From: Nemertoderma westbladi
Taxonomy: Eukaryota; Xenacoelomorpha; Nemertodermatida; Nemertodermatidae
DNA length: 64,000 nt
NCBI GenBank assembly: GCA_032718475.1
Contig: JAUCBJ010000100.1
Coordinates: 37,589 to 101,588, forward strand
Direction of reading: 5' to 3'
Under the pieces are notes generated by a model. The model was given only the letters and a program-made list of their open reading frames with translations, searched no databases and was not told where the DNA came from. Made by a program: the position numbers and the translations under genes. Positions 38,876 to 49,154 of the stretch are shown piece after piece (position 1 is the first letter of the stretch; each line of letters starts with the position of its first letter).

Positions 38876-39785
38876 TATGGCCGAATAGATGTATGGCCAC
38901 CACGCCACTGAAATACACTAGTGAATTTTAACCGGGAGGTGAATTTTTAGGGGGATAGAAATTTTATTATATATATATATATTTATTTATTATATATTTA
39001 TTTATATATATAATATATTTTATATTATATTTATTATTTATATTATATTCATATTATAGCCGTCATTCATATTATTTCGGCAACATCCAGCGGCGCCATC
39101 ACCAGTTACCAATTTCAGCTCCAGTTGTCTGCGTGGCGCGCCGCTGGTAAGGGGATTCGGGGCTGGAGGTGGCCGCGGTGGCGTAGCCGCTGGGAACATG
39201 TACCCTATAGTATCATACCATCACCCATTTTAAACTAGCATCCTTTAAAATTCTTTACTCTATAAATCAGGTCTTATTTCTTATATATATTATATTGTAA
39301 GGGATCTTATAATAATATATTATAGGTCTATAGTATTATAATTATCGATAGGTTTAGCATTTGGCCTCTTTGGAAAATTAGCTGTCGATATATAACATTC
39401 TCACTCTAATGTTTATTAATATTGAATGAAGGTCATAATGAAAAAGAAGAGGCCGTTGGAAATATTAAACTTGTAGTTAATTTACATTTGGGGAATGTTT
39501 AATAAGAGTTTGTTCGTTCTACGTCCCAATCCAGTTGGTACCTCATAAGGTACCGTTCCGGTACTAAAGATAACAGTTTATAATTCAGTCATTGTATTTA
39601 TTTCACAACTTAATAATTTATGCTAGTATACTGTACTACTGGTACTGGTACACCCTGGTAGCCTGACTAGTTACAAACGAGCAGGCGTCGTTTTAGAATT
39701 TCCCTGTTCCCATGTTACCAAGAAAATATATTAATAATTTAATATATTAATTTAATTATAATTTAATAAATAATATATTTAATCA
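38876..39785. other. AT-rich spacer with a GC-rich patch
   Basis: TA-rich microsatellite at ~38.96-39.06 kb, then ~140 bp of GC-rich sequence (39.06-39.21 kb, including GTGGCGCGCCGC) with no ORF family recognised, then AT-rich sequence to the array. Confidence 0.5.
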
Positions 39786-41326
39786 ATGAAATGGATATAT
39801 TCAATCAATGGATATATTCAATCAATGGATATATTCAATCAATGGATATTTTCAATCAATGGATATATTCAATCAATGGATATATTCAATCAATGGATAT
39901 ATTCAATCAATGGATATATTCAATCAATGGATACATTCAATCAATGGATATATTCAATCAATGGATATATTCAATCAATGGATATATTCAATCAGGGGAT
40001 ATATTCAATCAATGGATATATTCAATCAGGGGATATATTCAATCAATGGATATATTCAATCAATGGATATATTCAATCAATGGATATATTCAATCAATGG
40101 ATATATTCAATCAATGGATATATTCAATCAGGGGATATATTCAATCAATGGATATATTCAATCAGGGGATATATTCAATCAATGGATATATTCAATCAAT
40201 GGATATATTCAATCAATGGATATATTCAATCAATGGATATATTCAATCAATGGATATATTCAATCAGGGGATATATTCAATCAATGGATATATTCAATCA
40301 GGGGATATATTCAATCAATGGATATATTCAATCAGGGGATATATTCAATCAATGGATATATTCAATCAATGGATATATTCAATCAGGGGATATATTCAAT
40401 CAATGGATATATTCAATCAATGGATATATTCAATCAATGGATATATTCAATCAATGGATATATTCAATCAGGGGATATATTCAATCAATGGATATATTCA
40501 ATCAATGGATATATTCATATTTAATCAATGGATATATTCATATTCAATCAATGGATATATTCAATCAATGGATACATTCAATCAATGGATATATTCAATC
40601 AGGGGATATATTCAATCAATGGATATATTCAATCAATGGATATATTCATATTTAATCAATGGATATATTCATATTCAATCAATGGATATATTCATATTCA
40701 ATCAATGGATATATTCATATTCAATCAATGGATATATTCATATTCATTCAATGGATATATTCAATCAATGGATATATTCAATCAATGGATATATTCAATC
40801 AATGGATATATTCAATCAGGGGATATATTCAATCAATGGATATATTCAATCAATGGATATATTCAATCAATGGATATATTCAATCAGGGGATATATTCAA
40901 TCAGGGGATATATTCAATCAATGGATATATTCAATCAATGGATATATTCAATCAGGGGATATATTCAATCAATGGATATATTCAATCAATGGATATATTC
41001 AATCAATGGATATATTCAATCAAGGGATATATTCAATCAATGGATATATTCAATCAATGGATATATTCAATCAATGGATATATTCAATCAATGGATATAT
41101 TCAATCAGGGGGTATATTCAATCAATGGATATATTCAATCAATGGATATATTCAATCAATGGATATATTCAATCAATGGATATATTCAATCAATGGATAT
41201 ATTCAATCAATGGATATATTCAATCAATGGATATATTCAATCAGGGGATATATTCAATCAATGGATATATTCAATCAATGGATATATTCAATCAATGGAT
41301 ATATTCAATCAATGGATATATTCAAT
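39786..41326. repeat. 17-bp satellite (ATCAATGGATATATTCA), left block
   Basis: About 90 units. A frequent variant has AGGGG in place of AATGG, and some units gain CATATT. All plus frames are open (up to 519 codons) because the unit lacks stops. The block ends exactly at the LTR start. Together with 46387-46971 it formed one array before the retrotransposon landed in it. Confidence 0.95.
41322..41326. repeat. Target-site duplication TCAAT, left copy
   Basis: The five bases before the LTR equal the five after it at 46387-46391. Removing the element and one copy restores a perfect 17-bp unit junction (TTCAATCAATGG). Confidence 0.9.
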
Positions 41327-41963
41327 TGTGACGGAATCCACTGGAGTTGACAGTGGTGGATTCCGACCGGTGTGTGGATTGTACGCGTCGTCGCGTCCGT
41401 GGGCTGCTGGGCTAACGCTGGATATAATATGTTAGGCCGAAGGCAGTTGAAAAGACAGAGTTAAATTGTCAGTATTAATAATCACAGCAATTGATAATAG
41501 CACTGTCTGAATATAATAATATGCAATACAAACAGTAACGATGACGGTCAAAACTATTCCGGTCTCACAACCGTAAGGAAATCAACTAACTAATAATCAG
41601 TAATCATAACGGTTATATCATTGACACATATTACATTAGGCCCTACACTACTGGGTGGCCTTAATATCCAATAGATGCGCTCTTGTCCTCCCCAATGTGC
41701 TTTCCCGCTGATTATTGGCTTAACTTATTAATTCTCACCTCGCCACTCCATGTTGGCGCTGTCCCTTGGTGCTAGCCTTACTAGCTTGTTTCTCCTTCTG
41801 AGGTGGTTTGACCTCTCACCTCTCTCTGTGGTTTGTGGCGTGTGTCGCCCCAGTTGGTTATGAGGTGAGAATATTATTGGTAATCTCACATAGCCAACTA
41901 TATTGGTAAAATGCCACTAATCCCATTTTCGGTGGGTAGTGCACGGAATTGAATCCGCTTACA
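41327..41963 (-). repeat. 3' LTR, 637 bp, complete
   Basis: On the minus strand it starts TGTAAGCGGATTC and ends GGATTCCGTCACA, with TG...CA ends. It matches 60100-60741 over its whole length and 45851-46386 over all but its last ~102 bp (in minus direction). It contains the inverted pair GAGGTGAGA/TCTCACCTC-type segments near 41730-41890. Confidence 0.9.
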
Positions 41964-41979
41964 CTCCCCCCCCCCCCCC
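41964..41979 (-). promoter_or_regulatory. Polypurine tract (plus-strand primer) of LTR element
   Basis: On the minus strand an unbroken run of G, then AG, directly abuts the LTR start TGTAAGC. This is the expected place and composition of the RNase H-resistant primer for plus-strand DNA synthesis, and it fixes the element's orientation. Confidence 0.85.
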
Positions 41980-42499
41980 ATGATATCGTCCCAGTGAGAA
42001 GATAGCATCAACCTTAAGTGCGCTTCAATTCCGCTGGAATCCAATCTAATATTGGATGTGGGGTGGAATTTTCTTCTCGGGGTCGGCTTTCCAGGCCGGC
42101 CCCCGCCCCCATGGGTCTGTTATCACTACCCATCCTTGGTACATCTGCGAGCTAAGCTGTACCAAGGCATCTGGCGTCTCTGTTTTAGATGATTGCCCTC
42201 ACTCCTCACACAATTTTCCTCAAATTTTCCTCACGGACTTTGTTGTCCCTTCCTCTCTCACCAGTCCCTTGGGACTCATCCTCCTCTATGCTCGCTCCCC
42301 ACACTTGAATCTCGCACTTCCATCACTTCCTCAACTCTAACACCTTCTCCCCATGCTTCCCCCATACTCAACCCGTATTTCTTCCCACTCACTTCTGTCG
42401 GGCCTCACATTCTCTTTTATGCCGTCGCACTCAAGAAGTGTGATCCGTCTAATGTCTCGTCCTCCTGTATGCACATACTAATTGCACTTAATTAATTGC

Positions 42500-42960
42500 A
42501 CTTAGGAGTTTGTACTGTTCCGTTCATGTGGTGCCTTCCAGGTACACTTATACCCATGTTCCTGAGTTCCCGTCTTCGGGAACCATCTTAGTCCCTTGCC
42601 CCTATCGTCATCTTGCCTGGGCCATTTCCTTCCTTCCTGTTTACCCTTGAGGCTACTCATCCTTGCCGATACCGTCTTACCAAGCCCCGTTGTTGGTTCT
42701 TTGGGCGCAGGTATTATCAACTCCCGGTATCGCTTCGCAGGTGGTCCCACTGAGTGTCCCTCCTGTCTCCCTCTGGTAGCATCCCACAAGATCATTTTCA
42801 TCGCCCGCGGCACGTGTTCCCCCAGAAAGTCCCTGAATTCGATCCTATTTTCTGGTGACCATCTGTCTAGGTACCTGGTGCCTAGAACTAATCACTTAAT
42901 ACTAGGACCTGCTGGCCTGGCTATACCTTGCAGTAGCAGAAATACTAGGATGTGAAAGTG
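42500..42960 (-). pseudogene. Coding-like segment near 3' end of LTR element
   Basis: The minus strand reads DRWSPENRIEFRDFLGEHV followed, in an overlapping open frame (42813-42502), by PRAMKMILWDATRGRQEGHS and a Lys/Arg-rich tail. It lies between the end of the larger 3' ORF (43930) and the LTR. It may be the continuation of that ORF after decay, or a separate small ORF. The other copy is deleted here. No family recognised. Confidence 0.35.
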
Positions 42961-43929
42961 TAATTAGGATATATATATTTATAAGTAACATTATAATTTA
43001 TTATTAACATCACATTACATTCATGCACTTTAAGTAATAACTAAAAAATAGGTGAGGTAGCCTGCCACAGGCATACTAGCAACCACAACGATTTCATTTA
43101 TTTGTGAGATATTTGTGCTACATACTAGGGCCTACGTGCTATCTAGATAGTGCTAGATACTACAATTTGTTTTTATCCCATTAACCACTCAGTGACTTAT
43201 ATAAAATATTTAACGGTAAAAAAAACTAGCCAAGCACAATCATATTGATTGTTTAAGTTCGACAATGCGAAAAGGTATACACTGTTTCTTTACCATTTAT
43301 TTGAGAAATATATTGATATATCCATCCCTAGCAGCACTGCCATGTATAAAAAAAAATAAAGATCTTTTTTGAGATATTTCAAAGTAAAAATCATTTTTAT
43401 GCCGATTAACAAATATGACATAGTTAAACACATGCAAAGAGATAGTCGCAAATATTGTTAACCATTAACAATGTATGTTGCGATCGCAAGGTTTCGTGAT
43501 GCTTCGCGAAACATCGCGATGTTTCACAAAACCGTCGAATGACCAAAACAAAAACGCCTGTAAGTCACGAAGGGGCGCAAAAGCCATCCCAATTTTTTTA
43601 TGGGTGTTAAGAGACATAATAAGGATAATTTGAGCCAAGTTTGAGCAAAATTGAAGTATACATGTTTTTCGCGCTTCGCATTTAAAGTCATTAAAGCTAC
43701 ATTAAAAGAGCTATGTGGAAAATATAGCACAAGTATCACGATATTATGAAAGAGCAAGACAAGAGCTTTCAAATGAATACTTATGTTGCATGTTTATTAT
43801 GAGATCTTCATTAATAATGCCTCTTTGTATACTTCCGGTCCGACTGGAAATCGGCGAAAACCTCAAACTTTGAGGTGGCATATCTCGTGATTGCAAGCAG
43901 TTCAAGATCTAAAATTTAGCATGAGTTAC

Positions 43930-45060
43930 TTACTCAATAAGTACTAGCTCTCCACCAAATTTCAAAAAAATCCGAGCACCTAAGGTAAAAAATGCTATAA
44001 AAGTGTGATGATTTCGTGCGGAATGTCCCTCGCCCAACCTGATTGTACTCGCCGCAAAGTCCATTGCCGGCTCCCCGTGCTCCCAGGTCCGCTTACCAGG
44101 TTTGTCCCAGAAGGCTCTCGCCCCGCTGGCCATCACCATCCTCCCGTCCACCCAGTCCGTATCTGAGTGGCCGATCCTCGCTATTGGTGGCATCGCCCCG
44201 AACTTGTCTTCTTCCTCTCCTGCTGGGAGCGGATCCGAACCCGGTAGCCCGGTTGATCCACTGTGTCCCTTTCCACCCTGGTATCCGCCCATAGCCTTCC
44301 ACCCTTCTACCTCCCTCGGTCTCTTCCTCCCAATGTCGCCGTCAGAGGCCGCTGGCATGGGCATTCCTTGCAACCCCGATGTTGACTGTCTCGGTGTTTC
44401 TTCCATCCAACCCAGTTCGTCCTCCAGCCGAAACTCGTCTGAGGTCTCCGATCCCCACATCTCTTCCAAGAGTTGGGCTTCGAACTCATGCTCATCCCCC
44501 CTTATGTCCGCTTCTCTGTCCGCTGCCTCCTTTCTTTCTCTCCTGGCGACATCCTCTAGTCTCTTCTCCTCGACCCTATCTGCCTCCAGTCTCCTCCATC
44601 GCTTGTATGGTGTGTCTACCTCTCTGTCCACTCGGTGTCGGGTATCGAAAAATACCAACTCGCCCTTCAGCCCCGGCTGGTCTACAAGACCTTGGAAGGC
44701 CACCTTAAAGGCTCTCCTGTGATTCAGAGGTGCCCCTGATAGTAGAAACGCCGTCGGCTCCCTCCTGATAACCACCGTAATGAATAGGTTCAATAAACCT
44801 ATCATTATCCAATCCTCCTGTAGGATATATCTCTTCTGATATATCCTTATCGCTCCCTTCCAGAACTGATATACTTCCTGCTTTCCTGGTCTCGCTCCCC
44901 ACTTCAGCGAGTTCGCAAGTTCCGCTCCGTATTCTTCCCGGAACTTGTTCCAGTCCATCGGCTTGTGGCAGACGAGTCCCATCAGTTGGCCCAACGCCAC
45001 GGCTCCGCAATGTCCCGTGTTCTCCACCAATCCCAATCGCTCTGGTCTCGTCATAGCCAT
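43930..45060 (-). pseudogene. 3' ORF of LTR element, C-terminal part, unknown family
   Basis: A 376-codon open frame. It starts in a block (YMAMTRPERLGLVENTGHCG, then GAVALGQLMGL and HKPMDWNKF) that is conserved in the copy at 61.3-61.66 kb. Then come ~100 residues of ordinary protein, a strongly charged Arg/Glu/Asp region (WRRLEADRVEEKRLEDVARR) and a Gly/Pro/Ser-rich tail. There are no membrane segments, no furin-like site and no signal peptide, so it does not look like an envelope protein; it also lacks RT or RNase H motifs. It is out of frame with 45110-45616, which encodes the preceding part. What it does is unknown. Confidence 0.6.
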
Positions 45061-45109
45061 ATAGACTACCTACATGTCCAGGAGATTGGAGGTGTCCGGT
45101 CCAATAATC

Positions 45110-45616
45110 CTATCCGCGTCGTCGCGGATCACCTATCCCACATTGACCATAGTTTTCTGTCTCACTAGCTCCTGCACCGCCCTTGGCAACCGATCCTACC
45201 AACCCCCTTCTCGAGCCCTCGTCATCCTCCACAGTCCCTTCGTCGTCTAGGACCATATAACCGCCCCTCTCTACGGAATCTACAAATCTCCTCCACTCCT
45301 TCCTCGGTGGTTCCCTCGGATACTTTGGTATCCCGAACTTCGCCTTGTCTCCCTTCACAACGTAGCGAAGATGCTCGTGGATCACGTTGTCCAACGACGG
45401 CGTCCCGTAGGTCCCGACCAGTTGTTGCTCGTGCATCTCCCTAAACTGGTCCTGTAGCGCGTGCGCCCTGTGACCCTTTGGGAGTAGTTTGTAGTATCCC
45501 TTTGTCTTCTCCTCCGGATGCCTCTGCGTGAAGTCCACTAGCAACTCCTTCCCAGTCTTCTCTGACTTTCTCTTCTTTACTAATTTCTCCGCCATCACGA
45601 ATCTACACGCTCTCAC
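45110..45616 (-). pseudogene. 3' ORF of LTR element, N-terminal part, unknown family
   Basis: A 168-codon open frame. A likely start is the internal ATG of MAEKLVKKRKSEKTGKELL, a basic N-terminus. Landmarks are GYYKLLPKGHRAHALQ, VGTYGTPSLDNVIHEHLRYV and EWRRFVDSVERGGYMVLDD. The last of these is conserved in the other copy at 61.7-61.88 kb (LWRSLSYSVERGRYMVPDD). A frame change near 45.1 kb separates it from 43930-45060. The basic start could bind nucleic acid; that is inference. Confidence 0.6.
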
Positions 45617-45850
45617 CCAACTGGTGGGGCCTTACAAAGGCTCAGTTCAAGTGAGGGTCGTCAAACAGAATGTTAATTGTTCCGATCAGTGATGGCCTAC
45701 CTCCTATGCTACGTTTTTGCGGTATATTTGTATAAATATACCCCCGAAGTGTCAATTTACCCTAAATTTGTAATTTTGTCCGTTGCTTTTATTAATGATT
45801 CTAGAATTTCCACCCCCAGTTGTCATAATATGGATTGGATAAATGGATAT
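45617..45850 (-). other. Internal-deletion junction of LTR element
   Basis: 45640-45780 still matches the sequence upstream of the 3' ORF in the other copy (GGCTCAGT, CAGTGATGGC, TACCTCCTAT, ending at ~62.06 kb there). It then passes through a short unmatched piece into the truncated 5' LTR at 45851. Primer-binding site, gag, pol and the last ~102 bp of the 5' LTR are missing. Confidence 0.7.
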
Positions 45851-46386
45851 ATGTTAGGCCGAAGGCCGTTGAAAAGACAGAGTTAAATTGTCAGTATTAA
45901 TAATCACAGCAATTGATAATAGCACTGTCTGAATATAATAATATGCAATACAAACAGTAACGGTGACGGTCAAAGCTATTCCGGTCTCACAACCGTAAGG
46001 AAATCAACTAACTAATAATCAGTAATCACAATGGTTATATCATTGACACATATTACATTAGGCCCTACACTACTGGGCGGCCTTAATATCCAATAGATGC
46101 GCTCTTGTCCTCCCCAATGTGCTTTCCCGCTGACTATTGGCTTAACCTGATTAATTCTCACCTCGCTACTCCCTGTTGGCGCTGTCCCTTGGTGCTAGCC
46201 TTACTAGCTTGTTTCTCCTTCTGAGGTGGTTTGACCTCTCACCTCTCTCTGTGGCTTGTGGCGTGTGTCGCCCCAGTTGGTTATGAGGTGAGATTATTAT
46301 TGGTAATCTCACATCACCAACTATATTGGTAAAATGCCACTAATCCCATTTTCGGTGGGTAGTGCACGGAATTGAATCCGCTTACA
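45851..46386 (-). repeat. 5' LTR remnant, 536 bp
   Basis: It matches 41429-41963 nearly throughout, with differences such as CGGTGACGG for CGATGACGG. The outer end (46386, TGTAAGC on the minus strand) is intact; the inner end is cut at ATGTTAGGCC. Confidence 0.88.
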
Positions 46387-46391
46387 TCAAT
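46387..46391. repeat. Target-site duplication TCAAT, right copy
   Basis: It directly follows the LTR end and matches 41322-41326. Confidence 0.9.
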
Positions 46392-46971
46392 CAATGGATA
46401 TATTCAATCAATGGATATATTCAATCAATGGATATATTCAATCAGGGGATATATTCAATCAATGGATATATTCAATCAGGGGATATATTCAATCAATGGA
46501 TATATTCAATCAATGAATATATTCAATCAATGGATATATTCAATCAATGGATATATTCAATCAATGGATATATTCAATCAATGGATATATTCAATCAATG
46601 GATATATTCAATCAGGGGATATATTCAATCAATGGATATATTCAATCAATGGATATATTCAATCAGGGGATATATTCAACCAATGGATATATTCAATCAG
46701 GGGATATATTCAATCAATGGATATATTCAATCAATGGATATATTCAATCAATGGATATATTCAATCCATGGATATATTCAATCAATTGATATATTCAATC
46801 AGGGGATATATTCAATCAATGGATATATTCAATCAATGGATATATTCAATCAAGGGATATATTCAATCAGGGGATATATTCAATCAATGCATATATTCAA
46901 TCAATGGATATATTCAATCAATGGATATATTCAATCAATGGATATATTCAATCAATGGATATATTCAATCA
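46387..46971. repeat. 17-bp satellite, right block
   Basis: About 34 units of the same ATCAATGGATATATTCA repeat as 39786-41326, with the same AGGGG variant. It ends in diverged units (TCAGTTGCAACAGTTCAATC). Confidence 0.95.
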
Positions 46972-47747
46972 GTTGCAACAGTTCAATCAATTACTATTCA
47001 GTTTTATAATAATATTAATACTGTATAAGGTTTATTTTTGTGCCCCATTCTAACAACAATCATGCAGAGGGCACGAACAACAATAATTATAAAACAGACC
47101 ACAATGACAGTGAATAATATTAAAAATATGCGGGGCGAGCCACGAAGTGAGCAAAGTCTTAGCATAGGGGTACCATTAACGAGTTATCCGTCGTCGTGAA
47201 ATTTGATTAGCTAATAACTCGGTCATTCCTTGATGAAATAAACCAAACTTTGTGCGTATTTAGTCCGTCAAAAGTTTAGAAAGAATCTGAAGTTTGGTCA
47301 AAAATCAGACAGTCTGTCAGTCGGTATCGGTAGTTTTGATAAAAACCGAAAAAATCAGTCAGTCAATCATTGATGAAAATTAAACCAAACTCGGTTAACA
47401 TGTCAAAAGGTTTCGAAATTGTACACAAAGACAGACTTCTATAGTTCCTCTGTCTGCCGTTAGGGGGCGAATTTACAGAAACATAGAAGCTGTAATTATA
47501 TAACCAATCATCAGATTAATCTGAAATTTAGTTTGAGTGTCCTATGAGCATTGGTTAAATAGAACACGTAGGCAAGCTAACAAAGTAGTAGAGTAGTACA
47601 GAAACGCGGATTACAGCTTTCTCGGGTTAGCCGAGCCTCGTGTCGTGCTGCGCGAAAGCTCTACGAACGTGAATAACTAACTAACTATGTATGTATAGGC
47701 CTATGTATTGTGTGTACATCACAAGTAAAAATGAATTTGTTAAAATC
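46972..47747. other. Intergenic stretch with a dispersed repeat copy
   Basis: 47131-47290 begins CGGGGCGAGCCACGAAGTGA and continues TAGCATAGGGGTACCATTAA. It is the reverse complement of segments at ~57.42-57.48 and ~57.83-57.92 kb. The rest shows no gene. Confidence 0.6.
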
Positions 47748-47753
47748 TTTATT
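47748..47753 (-). terminator. Poly(A) signal AATAAA overlapping the SDR stop codon
   Basis: The minus strand reads CACAAATAAAG. The TAA stop (47751-47749) lies inside AATAAA (47753-47748), so the 3' UTR could be only ~10-30 bases long. Confidence 0.6.
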
Positions 47754-48735
47754 TGTGCATGTATCGGGAGTACATAGCCCTCTGAATAGCCCACCAGGGC
47801 ATGGGAATAAACCCGGGTATGAAACGTGCCAACCCAGTGTGGCCCAACCCTTGTAGGGCACCGGACAGCGAGCGATGGTTGATCGGGCGCTTCCCGTTGC
47901 TGTCCGTCAACCCGTACTCTATGCCGATCTCCGCTGTTAGGTAGCTTCCGCAGGTTTTCTTCATAATGTTAGAATCGGCGGCCAAATTAGCGACGCATTG
48001 ACCGACGTACTGACAGGATTCCCCATCCTTAAAAATGTTGTAAAATTCTAAATCGGATTTGGATACGAGTTGGGCATCCGTTTCTAACTGAAGACGGATG
48101 TTGGCCACAAGTTTCGTGAAAGTTTCCGTTAGCACAGGTCCCGGACTGAGAACCACAAACGCAACTTTGTGTTGTCGCAGTTCCAATCCGCAATCAAGGG
48201 CCATTCGATTCACCGCGCATTTACCTATCCCGTACGAGGGAGTGAACACATAACCTTGGCTTCCTAGAGACGATATGTTCAATATGAGTCCTCGCTTCCG
48301 GGGTACCATCATGCGAGCGGCATAAACTGAAGCGACGTAATGGGCCTTGAGACCGACGTTGTTGGTCACCTCAAAGATACCCGGATCTATTTCCCAGAAG
48401 TTATTTTTGAAAGATTCTTCCAGCACATCGGCTGCCTGGTAGCAGTTGTTAACGAGAACGTCCAGTCGCCCCTCTTGTTCCGAACTAACCCGATCGAACA
48501 CTGCCTTTATTTGGTCCTCGTTCTTGTGGTCACATTGCACCGGCACTCCCACACCCCCTGCGTCTTCGATCTCACGCGCGACGTCGACTAAGGACATTCC
48601 GGGTTTATCGTCACTCGGGTTTAATGTGCGTCCGGTTACATATACCGTCGCCCCGGCCGCACCCAGCTGTACGGCAATCCCTTTCCCGATACCACGCGAA
48701 GCTCCAGTAACAATAGCTACTTTACCTTTTAACAT
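47749..48735 (-). CDS. DHRS1-like: Short-chain dehydrogenase/reductase, DHRS1-like, intact and intronless
   Basis: A 328-residue NAD(P)H-dependent oxidoreductase of the SDR family. The Rossmann nucleotide site TGASRGIG is at residues 10-17 and the DVLVNN segment at 92-97. The catalytic set is Asn126, Ser155/156 (ISS), Tyr168 and Lys172 (YGIGK), followed by SPGP at 197-200. The TGR after the second strand (34-36) is typical of DHRS1, as are the LDVLVNN, NNVGL and ARMMVP blocks and a C-terminal extension ending in a hydrophobic, Trp-containing stretch (FIPGFIPMPWWAI), perhaps membrane-associated. DHRS1 proteins are membrane-linked carbonyl/steroid reductases; the substrate here is not shown. 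The start is the first ATG, two residues ahead of the GKVAIVTG core, as expected for the family. No introns or frame breaks. Intronlessness could mean an old retrocopy or a naturally compact gene. Confidence 0.93.
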   Translation of the reverse strand: MLKGKVAIVTGASRGIGKGIAVQLGAAGATVYVTGRTLNPSDDKPGMSLVDVAREIEDAGGVGVPVQCDHKNEDQIKAVFDRVSSEQEGRLDVLVNNCYQAADVLEESFKNNFWEIDPGIFEVTNNVGLKAHYVASVYAARMMVPRKRGLILNISSLGSQGYVFTPSYGIGKCAVNRMALDCGLELRQHKVAFVVLSPGPVLTETFTKLVANIRLQLETDAQLVSKSDLEFYNIFKDGESCQYVGQCVANLAADSNIMKKTCGSYLTAEIGIEYGLTDSNGKRPINHRSLSGALQGLGHTGLARFIPGFIPMPWWAIQRAMYSRYMHK

Positions 48736-49150
48736 TTTAACAATTAAATGGTAATTTTACAGGAACAAAATGATGCACAATCACACAAAACTGACTGAGG
48801 TTAACAGCTAAAAATATGTTGCTTTGGTAATGTTAATTATTTCAGTTAGGCCCTATTAGCGCTTTATTGTCCGGACAGTTAATTATCCGCAAATAAGAAG
48901 TCCTAAACAACAGGGTTCGTAAGGTCGAATATTGACTAAATAGGAAATAGCTTAACTGTAAATATATGTCGGGGGTTCTCTAAAATGAGGCAAAACCTCA
49001 CGGTGTACCAAGTCGGGTAAAACAGTCGGTAACTCAACCTTTACGAGCACGGTGGCTACTCTCCAAAAAAAAGTAGCAGTAACGCCTAACTCGACAACAA
49101 CACATCAACTACTGCTGTAGCGTATAGGAATGGAAATGTAATATATATTT
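48736..49150. other. Upstream region of the SDR gene
   Basis: It presumably holds the SDR promoter and 5' UTR on the minus strand, but I see no clear TATA box or initiator. Confidence 0.4.
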
Positions 49151-49154
49151 TAAA

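Larger units (their letters stand above)
41327..46386 (-). mobile_element. Internally deleted LTR element (BEL/Pao-like family) inserted in satellite
   Basis: A 5060-bp insertion between TCAAT duplications. On the minus strand it starts with a partial 5' LTR (46386-45851), has ~3.9 kb of internal sequence with a decayed 3' ORF, then a polypurine tract and a full 3' LTR. No gag, protease, RT or integrase remains. Assignment to BEL/Pao comes from the copy at 60.1-64.0 kb, which shares LTR, tract, 3' ORF and flanks, and has BEL/Pao integrase ahead of the ORF. The two LTRs are close to identical over the shared 535 bp apart from scattered substitutions, so the insertion is fairly recent. Confidence 0.85.

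Noticed and set aside
36132-38888. Frames up to 504 codons with FHRVKGSTVSKVPQ-type repeats
   Set aside because: Same reason: stop-free 17-bp units, all three frames open.
39786-41435. Frames of 289, 519, 238, 267 and 258 codons
   Set aside because: Stop-free 17-bp satellite read in three registers; the ends run into LTR sequence.
43524-43772. 82-codon minus-strand frame with hydrophobic stretches as an envelope-like tail
   Set aside because: Lies after the stop of the 3' ORF, is AT-rich, is absent from the other copy and shows no conserved motif.
44043-44722. Plus-strand frames of 206 and 109 codons
   Set aside because: Shadows of the minus-strand 3' ORF, which is conserved in a second copy.
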